DNA from: Mariannaea sp. PMI_226
Lineage: Eukaryota; Ascomycota; Sordariomycetes; Hypocreales; Nectriaceae
Direction of reading: 5' to 3'
Assembly (NCBI GenBank): GCA_024336345.1
Contig: JANFOG010000012.1
Span: 124,001 to 188,000, forward strand
DNA length: 64,000 nucleotides
Program-made: the position numbers and the translations under genes
Notes under the pieces: model-generated
Database searches by the model: none
Seen by the model: the letters and a program-made list of their open reading frames with translations, nothing else
What the model was told of the DNA's origin: nothing
In this document: in pieces, positions 22,766 to 36,265 of the stretch
Layout: each line of letters opens with the position of its first letter
Position numbering within the stretch: the first letter of the stretch is position 1

Positions 22766-25383
22766 ATGGCGCCGTCCCATCTTGACGATGGTGACTTTGA
22801 ATCTGTCGTTGTCGACTCTGCGCAACCTCTCAAGGGCATCATTGTTTGCTGCACAAGCATCCCACCTGATCAACGAGTTCGCTTCTCCCTCTACAGCCCT
22901 CTACTCTTTGCGTTTCGTGAGCTGACATCTCCTCCTGAAAGACCAGCATAGCTAGCAAAGTCTCGGAGCTAGGCGGCTTGCACAAATACGATCTCACACC
23001 CGACGTCACCCACCTTATCGTTGGCGATTACGACACTCCCAAGTATCGCCATGTCGCTCGAGAACGCCCAGACATTAAGGCCATGGATGCCGCCTGGATC
23101 GAGGCTCTATCCGAGTTGTGGAAAAATGACGATGAAATTGACTTTGCCACCCTCGAGTCTGAGCATCAGCTAAAGGCCCTCGAGAAACGAGGTGCCGACC
23201 CATCAGCCACCTCACAGGAGTCTGCAAAGAGGGACTCGCTGCTCATCTGCTTAACGGGCTTCGGTGACCAACGCGACGAGATTTCCCGAAAGATTACCAC
23301 CAATGGAGGATTGTACACAGGTGACTTGACCAGGCGATGTACACATCTCATTGTCAACAAGCCCGAGGGTAAAAAGTTCGCCGCCGCAAAAGCATGGGGT
23401 ATCTATGCCGTTACCCTCGACTGGCTGGACCAATCGATTGCTCGAGGCATGATACTAGAGGAGGCGAAATTTGATCCGGTACTACCTGCAGAGGAGCAAG
23501 GCAAAGGCGCCTGGGTGAAGAAAGACGCAACACGAGCCGTCTGGGGAAAGCGATCACGATCACTTATGGCGGGAGGAAACGAGGATGGACCGAGAAAGCT
23601 GAGAAAGACGGCCAGCATGAAGCTCAACTCTCAACGAAACAACCTTTGGGGAGATATCCTCGGGAGATCAACAACAGTCAAAGAATATTCCTTTGCTGGT
23701 GAGCCCGAGCAACAAGCTGAACCTGAAGTCGAGCCCCAACCGGAACCAACTATTCCTGCTGTTCTAGAGCAGCAAGGAGTCTTTGCATACTGCTACTTCT
23801 TCATCCACGGCTTCTCACCGGAGCGCACAAGCGTCCTCGAACAGACGATTGCAACCTTGGGCGGCAACATTTGCTCCTTTCTCTACGAGGCTGCTCTCGG
23901 CCCTTATCCTCAACCAGGCGAACCGAAAGGGCGATTCCTTCTGGTCCCCCAGTCCTCGCAACCTGACACCCACCCTCCTGCCAACTACGATAACCTCTAC
24001 ATTGTAACAGAGTACTACATTGAGAAATGTATGCACAACAAAGCCTTTTTCGACCCCAACCAGCACGTTCTGGGACGCCCCTTTCCGCTATTTCCCATCC
24101 CTGGCTTCTCGGACCTAACTATCTGCAAAGCGGCCTTCACAGGCATCGAGCTGAACCAAGTCGCTCGCAGCGTGACCCAGCTCGGTGCTTGTTTCAAGGA
24201 GGAGTTCCGTCGCGAAACAAGTGTGCTGGTATGCAAGTCTCTTGCCGCCACCCGCAAGGAGAAGCTCCGCATGGCATTGAAATGGGGAATCCCTGTTGTT
24301 TCGGCCGAGTGGCTCTGGGAGTGCATATCAACAGGATTCAAAGCACCAATAGATGACTTTGTGTTCCCAGAACTCAAGAGTCATTATGAGGCTGCCAAGC
24401 AACAGAAAGAGCCACACGAGCAACGAAGTTCTCCCTCGGACAAATCCCTACCCAATGTCCAACCCAGACAAGCTGCAAAAGCTCTGCACCGCACACGCTC
24501 TGAACCAGCTCTGGGAAAGGCAACCTCAAAACCTCTCCCCAACGGAGGTATTGACACCACAGCCTTTGATCATGAGTCCCCTGACAAGCCCAAGCTCAAG
24601 CCCAAACCTCAGCCTCACGTGAACAAATCCATTGAATCTTTTGACACTCACATCTCTGCCGAATTCACTACGGCCCTCACCCATCCCGCCCCCAAGAGCT
24701 TCTCTCCTCAACCAGACGCTGGCGAATCTACCGAAGTCCCCCTCTCAGAAGTCTCCTCTAACCGCCTCAACAAATCTCCCTCGCCCGCGAAGAATACCAC
24801 GACGACTACTGTTGCTCGCACACATTCGGAACCACTGAAGCCTATCATCTCCAACCAACCCTCCGTTCCCCTTGCCCAGGACACCGATGACGACCTCAAG
24901 CGCAGGCAACAGCAGCAGCAGCAACAACAAGCCGCAGAGGAAGAAGCACGCAACAAAGCCAAGGCCGCCGAACGACAAGCCCTCTCTTCCAAACTCACTA
25001 GTCTTATCGCCCCCATCGCATCCGCAACCTCGGACGACAGCCCCCACGACCCTTCCAACCCTGCCCATCCTCCCGCCGCCGGCAGCGCTCGCCCTCGCCG
25101 TCGTCAGATCCTCGGCCGCGCCATTAGCAACGCCTCCAACGCCAGCAGCGACGCCGCCAGGTCTGACATCCTCCTGAGGGACTTTTCTGAGCAACAACAG
25201 CAGCAACAGGAGAAGGAGGACGTACCCCCGCCTGCGACTCAGCTCGAATATGTCGACCCAAAAGCCGAAGAGTGCAAGGCTGCACTCATGAGCCGCATGA
25301 TGGGCGGCGTTGGCCCGGATGTGAAGCGCAAGAGCGTTCAGAGCTCTAGCACCGCGACCGGGCGAACGATGAGGCGACGGTGA
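22766..25383 (+). CDS. DPB11: Replication initiation and checkpoint scaffold DPB11/Rad4/TopBP1
   Basis: Exons 22766-22876 and 22942-25383, giving 850 aa. The 65-nt intron (donor GTTCGC, acceptor GAAAG) joins PPDQR to TSIASKVSELGGLHKYD, restoring BRCT1. Four BRCT repeats are visible: ~20-95 (LKGIIVCCTS ... VTHLIVGDYDTPKY), ~135-215 (LLICLTGFGDQRDEI ... CTHLIVNKPEGKKF), ~315-415 and ~425-505 (ICKAAFTGIELNQVARSVTQ ... WGIPVVSAEWLWEC). The C-terminal ~340 residues are disordered, Ser/Pro-rich with polyglutamine runs, and end in basic residues. Dpb11/TopBP1 uses BRCT1-4 to bind phosphorylated Sld3/Sld2 and 9-1-1 and to activate Mec1/ATR, so a nuclear role in origin firing and checkpoint signalling is expected. 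The donor GTTCGC is non-consensus after GT. Confidence 0.9.
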
Positions 25384-26486
25384 GAAAGATTTATGGAGAA
25401 GGAGGGGGGTTCATATATAATAAAAACGGCTTTTTGCGATATGAATTGGGACTTGTGTGCCCGACACGTTATTGGTGAGGGTTGAATGGAGTTTTAAGGG
25501 GACCATCCTTGTATACCAAAGGTACTTTATCAGTTTGGGTTTCATTTTTCTTTTCAAGGATACAAACACACGAAGTCACCTCACACCATGTTACAGGAGA
25601 AAATGTAAGGATTTTTTGATCTTTTTTTTTTTTTTTGCAATGAATACCCAGTTCGTCCTTGATCTTTTGCAGGTCAAAGGCTCGAAGGCAGTAGAATATC
25701 ATTATGAAATATTAACTAAGTGAAGTAAAAAAGAAAAAAATTCCTGTGCATACCAAGATCCCCTTCGGCGCGTACACCAATGATCAAACACACATTGAAA
25801 CCCTTTAACCATTGTGTGAATTCCGATCTCAGTCTTAGCTCATGACCCAAACCCATAGGCTATTGTCCCAAAAGGAAAAAAAAGACAAAAAAGAAATAGC
25901 ACCTAGAATAAAAGAAAACCATACCAAGTCCAAGTGCAAGGTGCTTTTTTGCATGACCGCATCGTAATCCCAATATAACCTCCGAAGTCCTCCGTGATTT
26001 AGGTCCAGTGTTGGCAGTTGGGAATCCTCAAAATGGACTCCCTCTATAACAAATGGCGTAAGAATAATCTGAAAAAAATAAATAAATAAGAGCGGTTTGA
26101 TGTTGAATGTATTGGGGGGGGAACGGGATGAGTAAGTCTGGTCTGGTACTCCTTAATGCGAGTGTAAGACAAAAAAAAAAGATTGAGTCAGGCGACCATT
26201 GAAGGGTCACAAGAGGCCCTATTTCCTTTGCTGAATAGGAAAGGTTTCCAAGTGTCTATCCTCTCATTTTCATGTGTCCTTGGATATCGAGAGTATCAAC
26301 TGAGGTAGATGTCGTGGTAACGGTTCCACGGTTAAGGTCCCCCATCCCTCTCACATAGATTTGCACAGTTCGTCCCAGCCAGAAGATCTGTGAGTAGCTT
26401 CAAAATAGGCTTGTCATTAATTTTGTGTGATGACAGAGAGGTCATGTGAGAGGGAGGATCTTTGGGTAAAATGTGAGGGGCCTTCG
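25384..26486. other. Convergent 3' intergenic region
   Basis: Between the 3' ends of DPB11 and the DUF3716 gene. It is A/T-rich with several poly-A/poly-T runs (for example 25622-25636 and 26170-26180). No gene is supported. Confidence 0.45.
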
Positions 26487-29403
26487 CTAAATAAGAATGT
26501 CTCTGTGGGGCTTGGCAGCCTCATCAAGGAGCACCCCTGAGTAAGTGCTGTCCCACCGACGGAACAAAAGCTCTCTGGATAGATTTAGATTAGTTTTTGG
26601 CATAACAAATTGCACCATGACAGAGCTCTTACTTTGAATCTTTGGTGAGATGAACGCCCTGTTCCCGGCAGAAGCTCAAGAAACGCCGCATTGTGTTCTC
26701 CCGCTTGAATTCCGCCATGATGTCTCCTCTATTATGAATATCCTTGTCTTTTCGCAAAACTACATGGACTCGGAGTGCCTCGATGTTCCAGATAAGTGTT
26801 GAAATTTCATCTAGGCTCAAGTGGAAGTTGTACGGCTGCTTGTGGACACCCCACTGGACTGGGCCCAGAGCCTTGAGAACCTGATGCTCAAACACACGGT
26901 CCTCTTTAACCCATGTCCAATATTGCGTCACCCCTGCAGTACTGGTGTAGCGGCGTGTCTTGACTTGTCGAAGGCGGAAGTCGTTCTTCGTTATACTTGC
27001 GCCGCTCCAAGAGTCGGTGTCAGAGTGGTCGACAGTGTGGAACTCATCACGGTATCCGTCCATAATGGACCCAATCGGCACAGGAGATGAGAGCTTGGCA
27101 CGTTTGTGAGCACTCGAGGGCCTCTCCGTGGGTAGTACAACATGAGTCGCCAATGGCGAATGGTCCACAATCGGCGTTTCGCGAGGTGTACTGGCAAGAG
27201 AGTGCATGCTCTTGCGCTTCTTGATTGGTTTAGGTGTGCTGCTTGGGCTTCCCATGCTGACTCGAGCCGACTTCATACCTGAAGGGCGACCAATATTTTT
27301 GAAGCCGTGCTTATATCGCAAGGACGTAAGCTTCGGGTCGTGATAGAAGTCGTGAATGGTTCGTGGCAGGTTGAAGCCCGAACCCTCAACCTGGATGAGC
27401 TCGTATAATCGCTGTCGCATCCACTCAATTGGTTTGATATCCAGCTTGAATTTGGCCAGTTCAGACATGGTTTCCGAAAGTCGGAAAAGCGTATCATAGG
27501 AACAAATTCCACCCTTTCCTGATGAGATATACTTTTTGCTCAACAATTGATAGGGACTGATTTCACCTTCATCAAGGAACTCGAGAATCTTGATACCACG
27601 GTTTACCTGTCGCCCGATTTGGTACTTGGAAGAGCCACCCTTCTCTTGGCGGGCACCGGCTTCAATCGCAGCAACGTGCTTCTCTCGCCACCTCTCCAAC
27701 TGTGGCTCAATCAAGCTGCGGACATCTGGCCAGCTAGGTTCCCAGTAAGGGTGCTTCTCATCGATCTTCTCCAACGGCACGCCCTCGACACATTCTGGGA
27801 AAGTGTAAACGGTCCCATTGTCCTTGAGTGCCAGGGTGGCCCGAGTAATTTCCTCGATTTCTTCAATTACAAAAGACTCGCTGGGTTGTGGGGAAGGCTC
27901 AATGTGTATCGATGTTGGGGTAGGACGATCAGCTGATGAAGGCCGGCTGCGTTGTGCGGCATTTGCGGCTGTAAAACCAGGGGTCACTCGGTAATCTTGG
28001 GGAGTTGGCATCTGCTCGGGCTCGTGAACCGTAATGGGGCCATTTCTATTGCTCGTCGGGGCGTTTTTCATGGGTGTCTCAATCTCGGTACTTGGCTGAG
28101 CCCTATCAGCCTGCCTTTCGATAATCTCCCTCTCGGATCTGATGGGCAATGACTTGGGTGGAGGCGCTTGAGAAGGGAGAGCAAGTGGAAGGGGATGTAA
28201 AAGGGCTGCGATTGATGATTCTTTTCGTGGGTTTTTGAGTTCATGCTGCTGCTCTACAGGCTCCTGTTCAGCCTTCCTCTCACGCTCAGTTGCTTTGCTG
28301 CCCTCAGGGGTGGGCTCAAGACGAACCAGTGGACGTTCAGGTTGGATTGGACTTTCCACAACATTCCTAATGCTTCGACGATGTTGACGTCGGGAAGCTG
28401 GCAAGTCGATGTAATCCCCGGATGCGCCATGGCACCCTTGACGATTCCACTCGCAGTTGCCGCACTTCTGAAATAGTTCACCGCCAACAATAATGCAGTC
28501 GTCAAAGGCACCTTGGTTTTTATCGCAGGATTGGCAACGTTTCGTCTGTATTTGACCCGTCGCTTGGATCATACAGGAGAGCCACTTAACACCCTTGGCC
28601 TCTGTGCGCTCGTAAATGGTAGCCAGGTGCGCCTCGTTAAACCGACGACCCCGACGTATCTTAACCGGCCGTCGGATCTCGAGATCTTGGATTGCCTCAA
28701 CCCACTGATTCCATGGCTCGATGCGCTGTACAGGGCCAATGACGTTGCCGTCAGCATCGACCACATCGACCATAACATCTGGAGCACCATCTGGAGCACC
28801 ATCGTCACTCGGGGCATGATTTCCATTCTGCAGCTCGATGCCTTCCATCCTGGTCTCCTCTGCCGCCGGCGATTCTATCGGTTCCGCGGGAGCGACCGCT
28901 ACTGCTGGGGTTGGGGTGCCATTGAGTAGTGGTCGCAATGGTACCCGCTCCGCTGATATGACTGGATAATCTTCACCGTCATCCGCGTCAGGGTCTTCGC
29001 CCCGTTTCTCCTTGAAGAAAGCTCGCATAGTCCTTTTCACCTTTTGCCGGTTCTGCAATCGCGTCTGTTGGCCATCGCGGTATTCTTGCTCAACCTTGTT
29101 GAGACGATCCACCTTCTCATCACATGCCTGGGCAACACGGGCAAGCTCTTCTTCAACTTTGGCGAGCTCTTTTGCTAGCCTTTCCTGCGACTCGACAAGG
29201 AGAGCGCGGCGACCGGATAGGTGGCTCAGATCAACTTTGATATCCGTGACAGTCTTGTGGTAAGTTTTGTCAATATCATGATCAGTAGTTTGATTTTCTC
29301 GTTCCTGGTTGGCCCAGAAGTTGCGTTCCGTCTCATCCCATACCGACCTAGCCTCATCGACTGGGAGGGCCTCCCATGCGGCCGCGTCTTCTGCGGTCGT
29401 CAT
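26487..29403 (-). CDS. Fungal DUF3716 cysteine-cluster protein
   Basis: Exons 29403-26633 and 26574-26487, giving 952 aa. The large exon alone would end at KDSK. A 58-nt intron (donor GTAAGA, branch-like ACTAATC, acceptor TCCAG) adds 28 residues beginning ELLFRRWDSTYSGV, in frame to a stop. N-terminus: acidic and helical, with a heptad-like coiled coil at ~50-125. Middle: a cysteine cluster, C277, C290, C293, C303, C314, C317 and C324 (core CQSCDKNQGAFDDC and CGNCEWNRQGC), matching the DUF3716 zinc-binding-like domain of fungal proteins. A long disordered Pro/Ser/Arg region follows, then a conserved-looking C-terminal part (~520-950) rich in Trp and Arg. The family is fungal-specific and of unknown function; nuclear localisation is plausible from the basic stretches (KPIKKRKS). 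Confidence 0.8.
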
Positions 29404-31862
29404 GACGGGCCGGTTCTGACTACGTCAAGTAAGCTCTGGTGCAGCACACACTTGAGGTTGTGCAGGTTGATGTAAGTGGCTACCCAATCGGTGGTAGCTA
29501 CCGAAATAAAGAGAATGTGCCTGATGGTACACGTGATATTTTCCTATTGCGTGCAACTCGGACGCAATAGTGTCAGTTGGTAGGTTGTGAAACTCGCGCG
29601 GAAAGTCCACGACTCCTGAGTCTTTCACTGTCAGTCGTCTAATCTTGCAGTATTAAATAGGACCTGAGATAAAGGTTAGGGCTCCTGTAGAACAAACTGA
29701 GTCAGTGGCCAAATTCGAATGAACAATTTGTTTCGCATGCAACCTGATTGAAGCTAATGGCAAGTGCAACACTCGTAGAATGTGTTGTCGATGGCTCATG
29801 GGGTCTGAATATGGGCCAGGGACCTAGGAACCAGGACCCAGACGCACCTTGCGGACGTGGGCACCAGTAGCGAGAGATGGATCGAGGGTCGCGGCGTGGG
29901 GTGTGTGTGTGTGTGTGTGTGTGCGAGATGAATGTAAGATGTCTCTGGTGGTTCGAACAGAAAACAGGGGAATATAAAAAGGTCTCACTCCCATACGTCG
30001 CCAACAATGACGACGAAATTAAGATGGGAGGGAGCAACAGAACGGAAAGAAAGGTCAAGCAGAGAAGGGGAAAGCAGTCTTACGGTTCTCTCAAATTGCA
30101 TTGAATAACAATGTCCGTCTCCTTTGTCCCGCTTTAAGCGCCGTCATTCGTGAACCGTTACTGTGATCGCTAAGATATCGATGCAAGTGAAGGGTGCAAG
30201 TCCCCTTGGTTGTGTTATGCAGTCAGGCAGGCTTTTTTCGGTTTGGCGTTGACTCGATGCGATGAGACGGAGACAGCAATGGCGTGTCTTTGAAAGTCGA
30301 ACCAACCAACACAGCTAGAAATGTAATACTTATTTTCTTTTTCGTTTTTCTTTTTGCACTTGGTTCTCCCGTTGTGCTGTTCGTTTGATGTGTCCACACC
30401 CCCCTTCTCGAGTAAATAAGCCCACTCCCAGGTTTGTGGCGCGCCGCCCTGTATGTACCCCCCCTGCAGGGGAAGCACAGTGATTCTTGTGTCTTGTTTT
30501 CTGTAATGGGCTTGCTTTTCGTTTGAGCTCTCTGCGAGAGCGACGAGTCCAGCTCTTAGATTTTTGTAGAGGATGGAAGGGTAGGCTTCCTTCTCGCTCT
30601 CTTCTTTTATTGTCACCTTGTTCCCTTTTTTTTTTTTCTTTTTTTTTTCTTTTTTTTTTTTTCTTTTACCACTTTAGTTACCCGAATATGACTAAATAAG
30701 CAAGGAAGGAATGTACGTACGTAACGATGGCTGCACAAAAAGGTAAATGTGTCCGGTGCTCTCTGGCGCAAGGAAGGGAGACCAGAGTGCAAGAGAGAAG
30801 TAGAGAGAGAGAGAGAGAGAGAAAGAGGCCGAGATTGCACGAGGATGAGGAACGGTGAAGAAATGTGGCGTAAATGAACGAGGCAGTGTGAGCCCGATGT
30901 ATCACTACGCTGTTGAATCTAGCACGGTCCGCGTGGTCGAATCGAAGAAGGACAGAATATAATGATATTCCATCAACTACCTTACTTGCAGGCTATAATC
31001 TTGTAAAGTTGTTGAATAAAAAGTGGGATGAGGAGAAAATATATCAAAGTACAGTAGAAGGCGTCCTGGGTCCGTACTATGCACGGTACGTATTTCCTTA
31101 TGTGTGGAATGCGAAACTGCCTTGATCGGGGTGGGGAAAAGTGGAGTGCCAAGCTAGTGACCTCTGCGTAGGAACAAAGATGGAAAAATAGACGACACGG
31201 TGATCCACAGCCCGACAGAAATAATGGGGGAAGGGTGATCCGTATGGGGGGGAGGTTGTAGGAGGAAGAAAGAGCACGGAGGGAGAGGACGAAAAGGGAT
31301 GGAATGATTAGTATACCTCGATTAGAGCGCGCAACTTCTTTGCCCAGCTACAGTACCTTAGGTTAGGTACCTAAGGTAAGGTAGGTTAGTTTAGCTTGGA
31401 CTGGATGGGATTGGATTGAGCTTGGCAGAGCAAGTATTCTGGTACTATTGTACTGTTGGTCCCCAAAATTTAGATTCGTTGACATACACAAGGTACCTAC
31501 TTGTTGGATACGACCGAAAAAAAAAGCAAATGTTGACGTGTGCGCCTCTGAGTGACTGACTGCAATCTGGCACTTGGCAAGGGCAGCTAGGTAGGTGTGT
31601 GAGTGTGAGTGTCAGTATGAGCGTGTATGTGCCCGGCGTGTGTGTTGGAGATTTCGGTCATTGCATGCCGACGGATTGGGAGGGATGAGACTGTCAGAGT
31701 AGATTGAAATAAAATAAGGTAAAATAAAATAAAATCTAATAACAAAAGAGTGTGACAGAGATAAAGAAAGCGGCGTTTAGAGTTGGTGGGATACTAAACC
31801 CTGTATTCTGAAACTTGACGCAATCATATAAGAGGTAATGCTATGAACCTAAGGTATCTAAA

Positions 31863-31894
<32 letters not shown>
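31863..31894 (+). repeat. Poly-G tract of 32 bases
   Basis: An uninterrupted run of 32 G on the plus strand. Such tracts form G-quadruplexes and are hard to sequence, so its true length is uncertain. Confidence 0.9.
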
Positions 31895-34800
31895 CGAATT
31901 GGCTGGGCACCTCCCTAATGACTAAAGTGACTATCCTACGCTACTTTTCGCGATATTAACTACGGAATAGGTTATAAAAAACAAAAGACAGGAGAGAGTA
32001 AGAAAAATAAGGCTCCAACAATATGTTTGGGGGCAGACTCACTCGATAGTGTCTATCTCAGCACGCCACAACGCACACGGCAGCCCAAAAAAAAAAAAAA
32101 AAAGAGAGCAATGTAGATATACCGCACCAGATATCTCCTTTCCCCCTTCCCACCAAGGGGTTGCATTTGTGATTGAAAGCACACGTTCACAATGCTTATT
32201 GGGTCACTATGCCCGCAGGGTTGGAGTCAGCGCCTCGGGAATAAAAATCCTACGATGGTACAGAGTACCCGATAGTCATAAATAACGAGCTTACTAGGGT
32301 CAGATACGTCGAGAAACTAAAAGCGCAAGATGGCTGCAAGTGCTGTGGCACATGGTTTCCTCTTCGCACTCAATCCTGAACATCTTTTTTTGATTGATTG
32401 TATGTTTTGCCCTTGCACCTTCGTCATACTACTACATAGTATGATGTACTTGGTATTCCTGGGCTGGCTCCAGATATAAGCTAAAAAGTTTGGTACTTAC
32501 CAGCCAAGGTACCTACCCATCTAGGTTCCATTGCAAAAGATGTGATCCACACCCCCCTCATGTCGAGCCGCGGCCAGCGAGATACATCCAATTCTATATA
32601 CATAGTACAGATTAAAGCCAGGGAGGATTCGCTAATAATAAAACAATCCAGAAATCTCTTTCAAGCACCTGCCACAATTTAGTGCAAGGTATCTGCTGAG
32701 TGTCAGAAGGTAACGAAGGAAGATATGACATAATTATTTGCACGCACGGTCAGGCAAACAGGCATCCTAGGTAAAGGTGCTTCGTACTTACCTAACCTAG
32801 TAGGCTTGACATAAACCGGGTCCTATCTTTTAGTACCTACCTACAGTACCTTGCCTGTATATAGAAAAAAGTATAAATGCTCTCTCCAGCTGAGAGCCAG
32901 TCGGTATGGTACACCATAATTACTGTGCTGGATATGTATGTAGGTACCTTTGCCCAGGTACCAACCAACTAACCAACCTCACCCAACCTAACATGTCATG
33001 ACACCCATGCAACTCATGCACACATGTCCAGTTCGGCCAACAAAGCCATCCATTTTCCCCCATTACCAGTCACTAGTGGGTAACGATAACCAACAACTCT
33101 GTCACTCACTCAGCCATTTCGCTCATCCCTTTCATCGTGTACTGTGCTTGCGAGCAACCCTCGGTACAGTACAGAGTACAGGTGAAGTGGCGCCATGACT
33201 GGAAGAGGAAGAAGAGAATAGGATTGGAGGATTTGCCTCCACACACTTGTGGTAATTAAGCCCATACCAATCATTATCAGCCCTGACGAAGTATGAAGAG
33301 GCGGCCCTAGTTATTTCCCACTCTACCTTTCCAAGACCCTGCATCCCTGTCGCAAATGTACATACAGTAAAGCAAAGAGCGCGGCTTCAGCTGTCGCCCC
33401 TCTTCCTATCAGCCTGGGTTGCGTAGCGGCAAAATCACGTGTGCGTCGGTACTAAGTGGTGAATGCTCCAGTAATTACCAAGAAGAGAGAAATGAGAAGG
33501 GAAAAAAAAAAAGGTTCACCAGCAGACCCGGCCACCGCCAACGCATGAATGCACGAAACACTTCTCACTCACACTCACACACTCACACACTCACGCACAC
33601 ATATCGCACACCCCTGGTGCAAAATGCCGAGGGAGACACTAGCGACGGTAGGTATCAGGTGGAGTGAAGCTGACTTGACACCGACTCCTGTGGCGTCCAG
33701 AATATTCCCGCGAAATATAATTAATGGCGTAATTAACCGACCGACAGAGCGGTGGAAGAATGATATTTGCGGAGCACCACCCTTATTGCTGTACCATAAG
33801 GCAAGGTACATTACTACTGGATAGTATGTTTGTACAGCAACTAGTGTAGGTAGGTACGGGAGTACTTCATTAGAATAATAAATTAATTATCTGACACATT
33901 TGGCGCTGGCAAGCCTATCGAAGCTGAAAAATTAACAGTTTCTCTTAGCCTGACCTATTATTACCAATCACGGACAAGAGAGCTTGCAAGTGTTAGCTTG
34001 CAAGTTTTTGCTTGCGGACTTACGTAAGACGGGCGAATATTCCATCGCTGACATAGACTTGCTCGAGTCGACTGCTCCTGCCAAGATAGGCAAGAACGCC
34101 TTGGAAAACGGAGATCAGCAGAGGTGGCTTTTCTGGGAGGCTAAGAGCTCGCGTACGTCGTACTTCGGCAAATAGGCGGCCAATTATTATTTTCCTCTCT
34201 TCCAAGAGTGTAATGATGCCCGATCGGACAACGGAATACCCACGGAATAGGTAACCTAGGGGAAGAGTTGATGATAGACCCAGAAAGAGTATAAGCGCGA
34301 CAGCGCTGGTTAGGGTGCTGGTTAGAACCCCGAAGACCCATGGAAAAAGAATCTTAACGCCGTTGTAAGCATGTGGGCTGTGGAGAAGGGTTTCCAGTTT
34401 ATCAATCGACTTGTTCGTATGCTAGTGCCAAGGTTCAGTTCTTTGCAGACGCCTTTTGTCGCCCTCCCTTCGTTTATTAATCTCGGATTTGGAGGGGAGG
34501 AGAAGGGAGGGGGGGGGAGGGAGAGGAACGGAGGGGGTCGATGCACTGTCCACCTTTCAAATTATCGGGCTCCTCCAAGTCTAACGCCGTTGTTGTGATA
34601 GTGATCGGCCGGGGACATATACTGCGCATCGTCATGACCATGTAATCATATTTCTGGCCTCTTTGTGCCCACTGAATCCCCGCGGATACCGATTCTGGCA
34701 GTTCCTTGCTTACCTACTAATGAAATAGGAATGGCTTGTATGTTTCACATTTGAACAATAGAGCAAAGTAGAATTGCATACCTACTTTTAATTTTCTTAT

Positions 34801-36242
34801 ATCAGAAGTGAGGTGAGGAGTTTGTTGAATAGTTTTTGTCTCTTCTTTTGCACCTCAGCGCAACGTTAGGTCTGTGTCCGTCGACTACCTACCTACTTAC
34901 CTACCTAGGTACCTGAGGTATTCTGGAACGGCAACTGCCCACACCTAGGTGAGGTAGGGACCTGAGTTTGGCAATCTGTTAGCGCATAATTACCACATTG
35001 TAATTCATTCATGCAGAAGCGTAAAATACGCCGCAAGCATCACATCACACCTCCATTATTGACTGCGTCAGAGGTCGCTTTTTTTTTTCTTTCTTTCTTG
35101 GGGGTGTGTGTACGTGTGTGTGCTCCCTCTCACTCCGCTTCGCATCTTGTTTTTCTTCTCTGGTCTCTCTTGTAGTTGGCCAGTATACGCGTGACCATGG
35201 AACCGGAACCTCGGCGCGGATAATCTTGACCCCTGTGTTCCCTTTACGGAGTGCTGTGCCCGATCTACCAATACAGGGGAAGTATTACTCCTTTATCGCC
35301 ATTTGTACATATACGAACGAAGTATAACACCGTTGTTGCGTTTTTGTTGATGCAACTAGTATAGGCGAGGGTGAGGCGGCTAGTACGTACTGTACCAAAA
35401 AAAAAAAAAAGATTGAAAAAAAAAAATCATGTGCATGTGTGTGCATACTGTATGTAGTATGGATGCCCCTCGCTCGTAGTCTCGTAGTCATACATTAACT
35501 TACAAATGTGGTCATTATTATTATCTGACACGACCAACACAGTTCCGATAGTAACCCCACCTCCCTCGATAATCAATACGGAACCAACAAAGACACTACT
35601 TTAGAGTATTCGAACCAGGGGAGGAGTCCCACTTGCATTTCCCACAACAGCAGATACTGCGCGGTCCGCACACGTTTACTTATGCTCGCAGTATATACCT
35701 GTCTTGTCGGAGCACCGTAAGAAAGTGGAACTGAGATATCGAAAGAGAAAAAAAAAATAAGAGCTTTCGAACACGCACATACGCAGGTCAACGGCCCATC
35801 TTATTTTCTGCAATTTCGACGTTTACGTTGGCATAGCTAAGATCAAACATAACCCAACCAACACCCCCCCTCTCACACCTGGCAACACCTATGCCTTGGC
35901 GAACAAGGATACACATATATATATACATATATATCTAAGCTAAAAAGTCATTGTCTTCAAGCTTTGCCCTTTCTTTACCTTTGCGCTCGTATCGTCTCCT
36001 CAGGCTAGTTCCCCTATTTTTACCCAAGTTGTACATCAACTATTTGACAAATCCAGAAAAACTATCATCTCATCCCCATCGGGATCCCCATCCATCTCAG
36101 CCCCAGAAGCTTACTCGTACATACATGGATACTATGTAGACTAGCCACGCCCTTGGAAGCTCAGGGCCCCGCCAAGGGCCCTCTTCTCTGGTACCGGTAC
36201 GGAGTACGGCGTACGGCGTACGGAGCACAGGGACTATAGAGT

Positions 36243-36265
36243 GGGAGGGAGGGAGGGAGGGAGGG
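36243..36265 (+). repeat. GGGA tetranucleotide repeat
   Basis: About five to six tandem GGGA units next to a GTACGG-type cluster. Confidence 0.8.
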
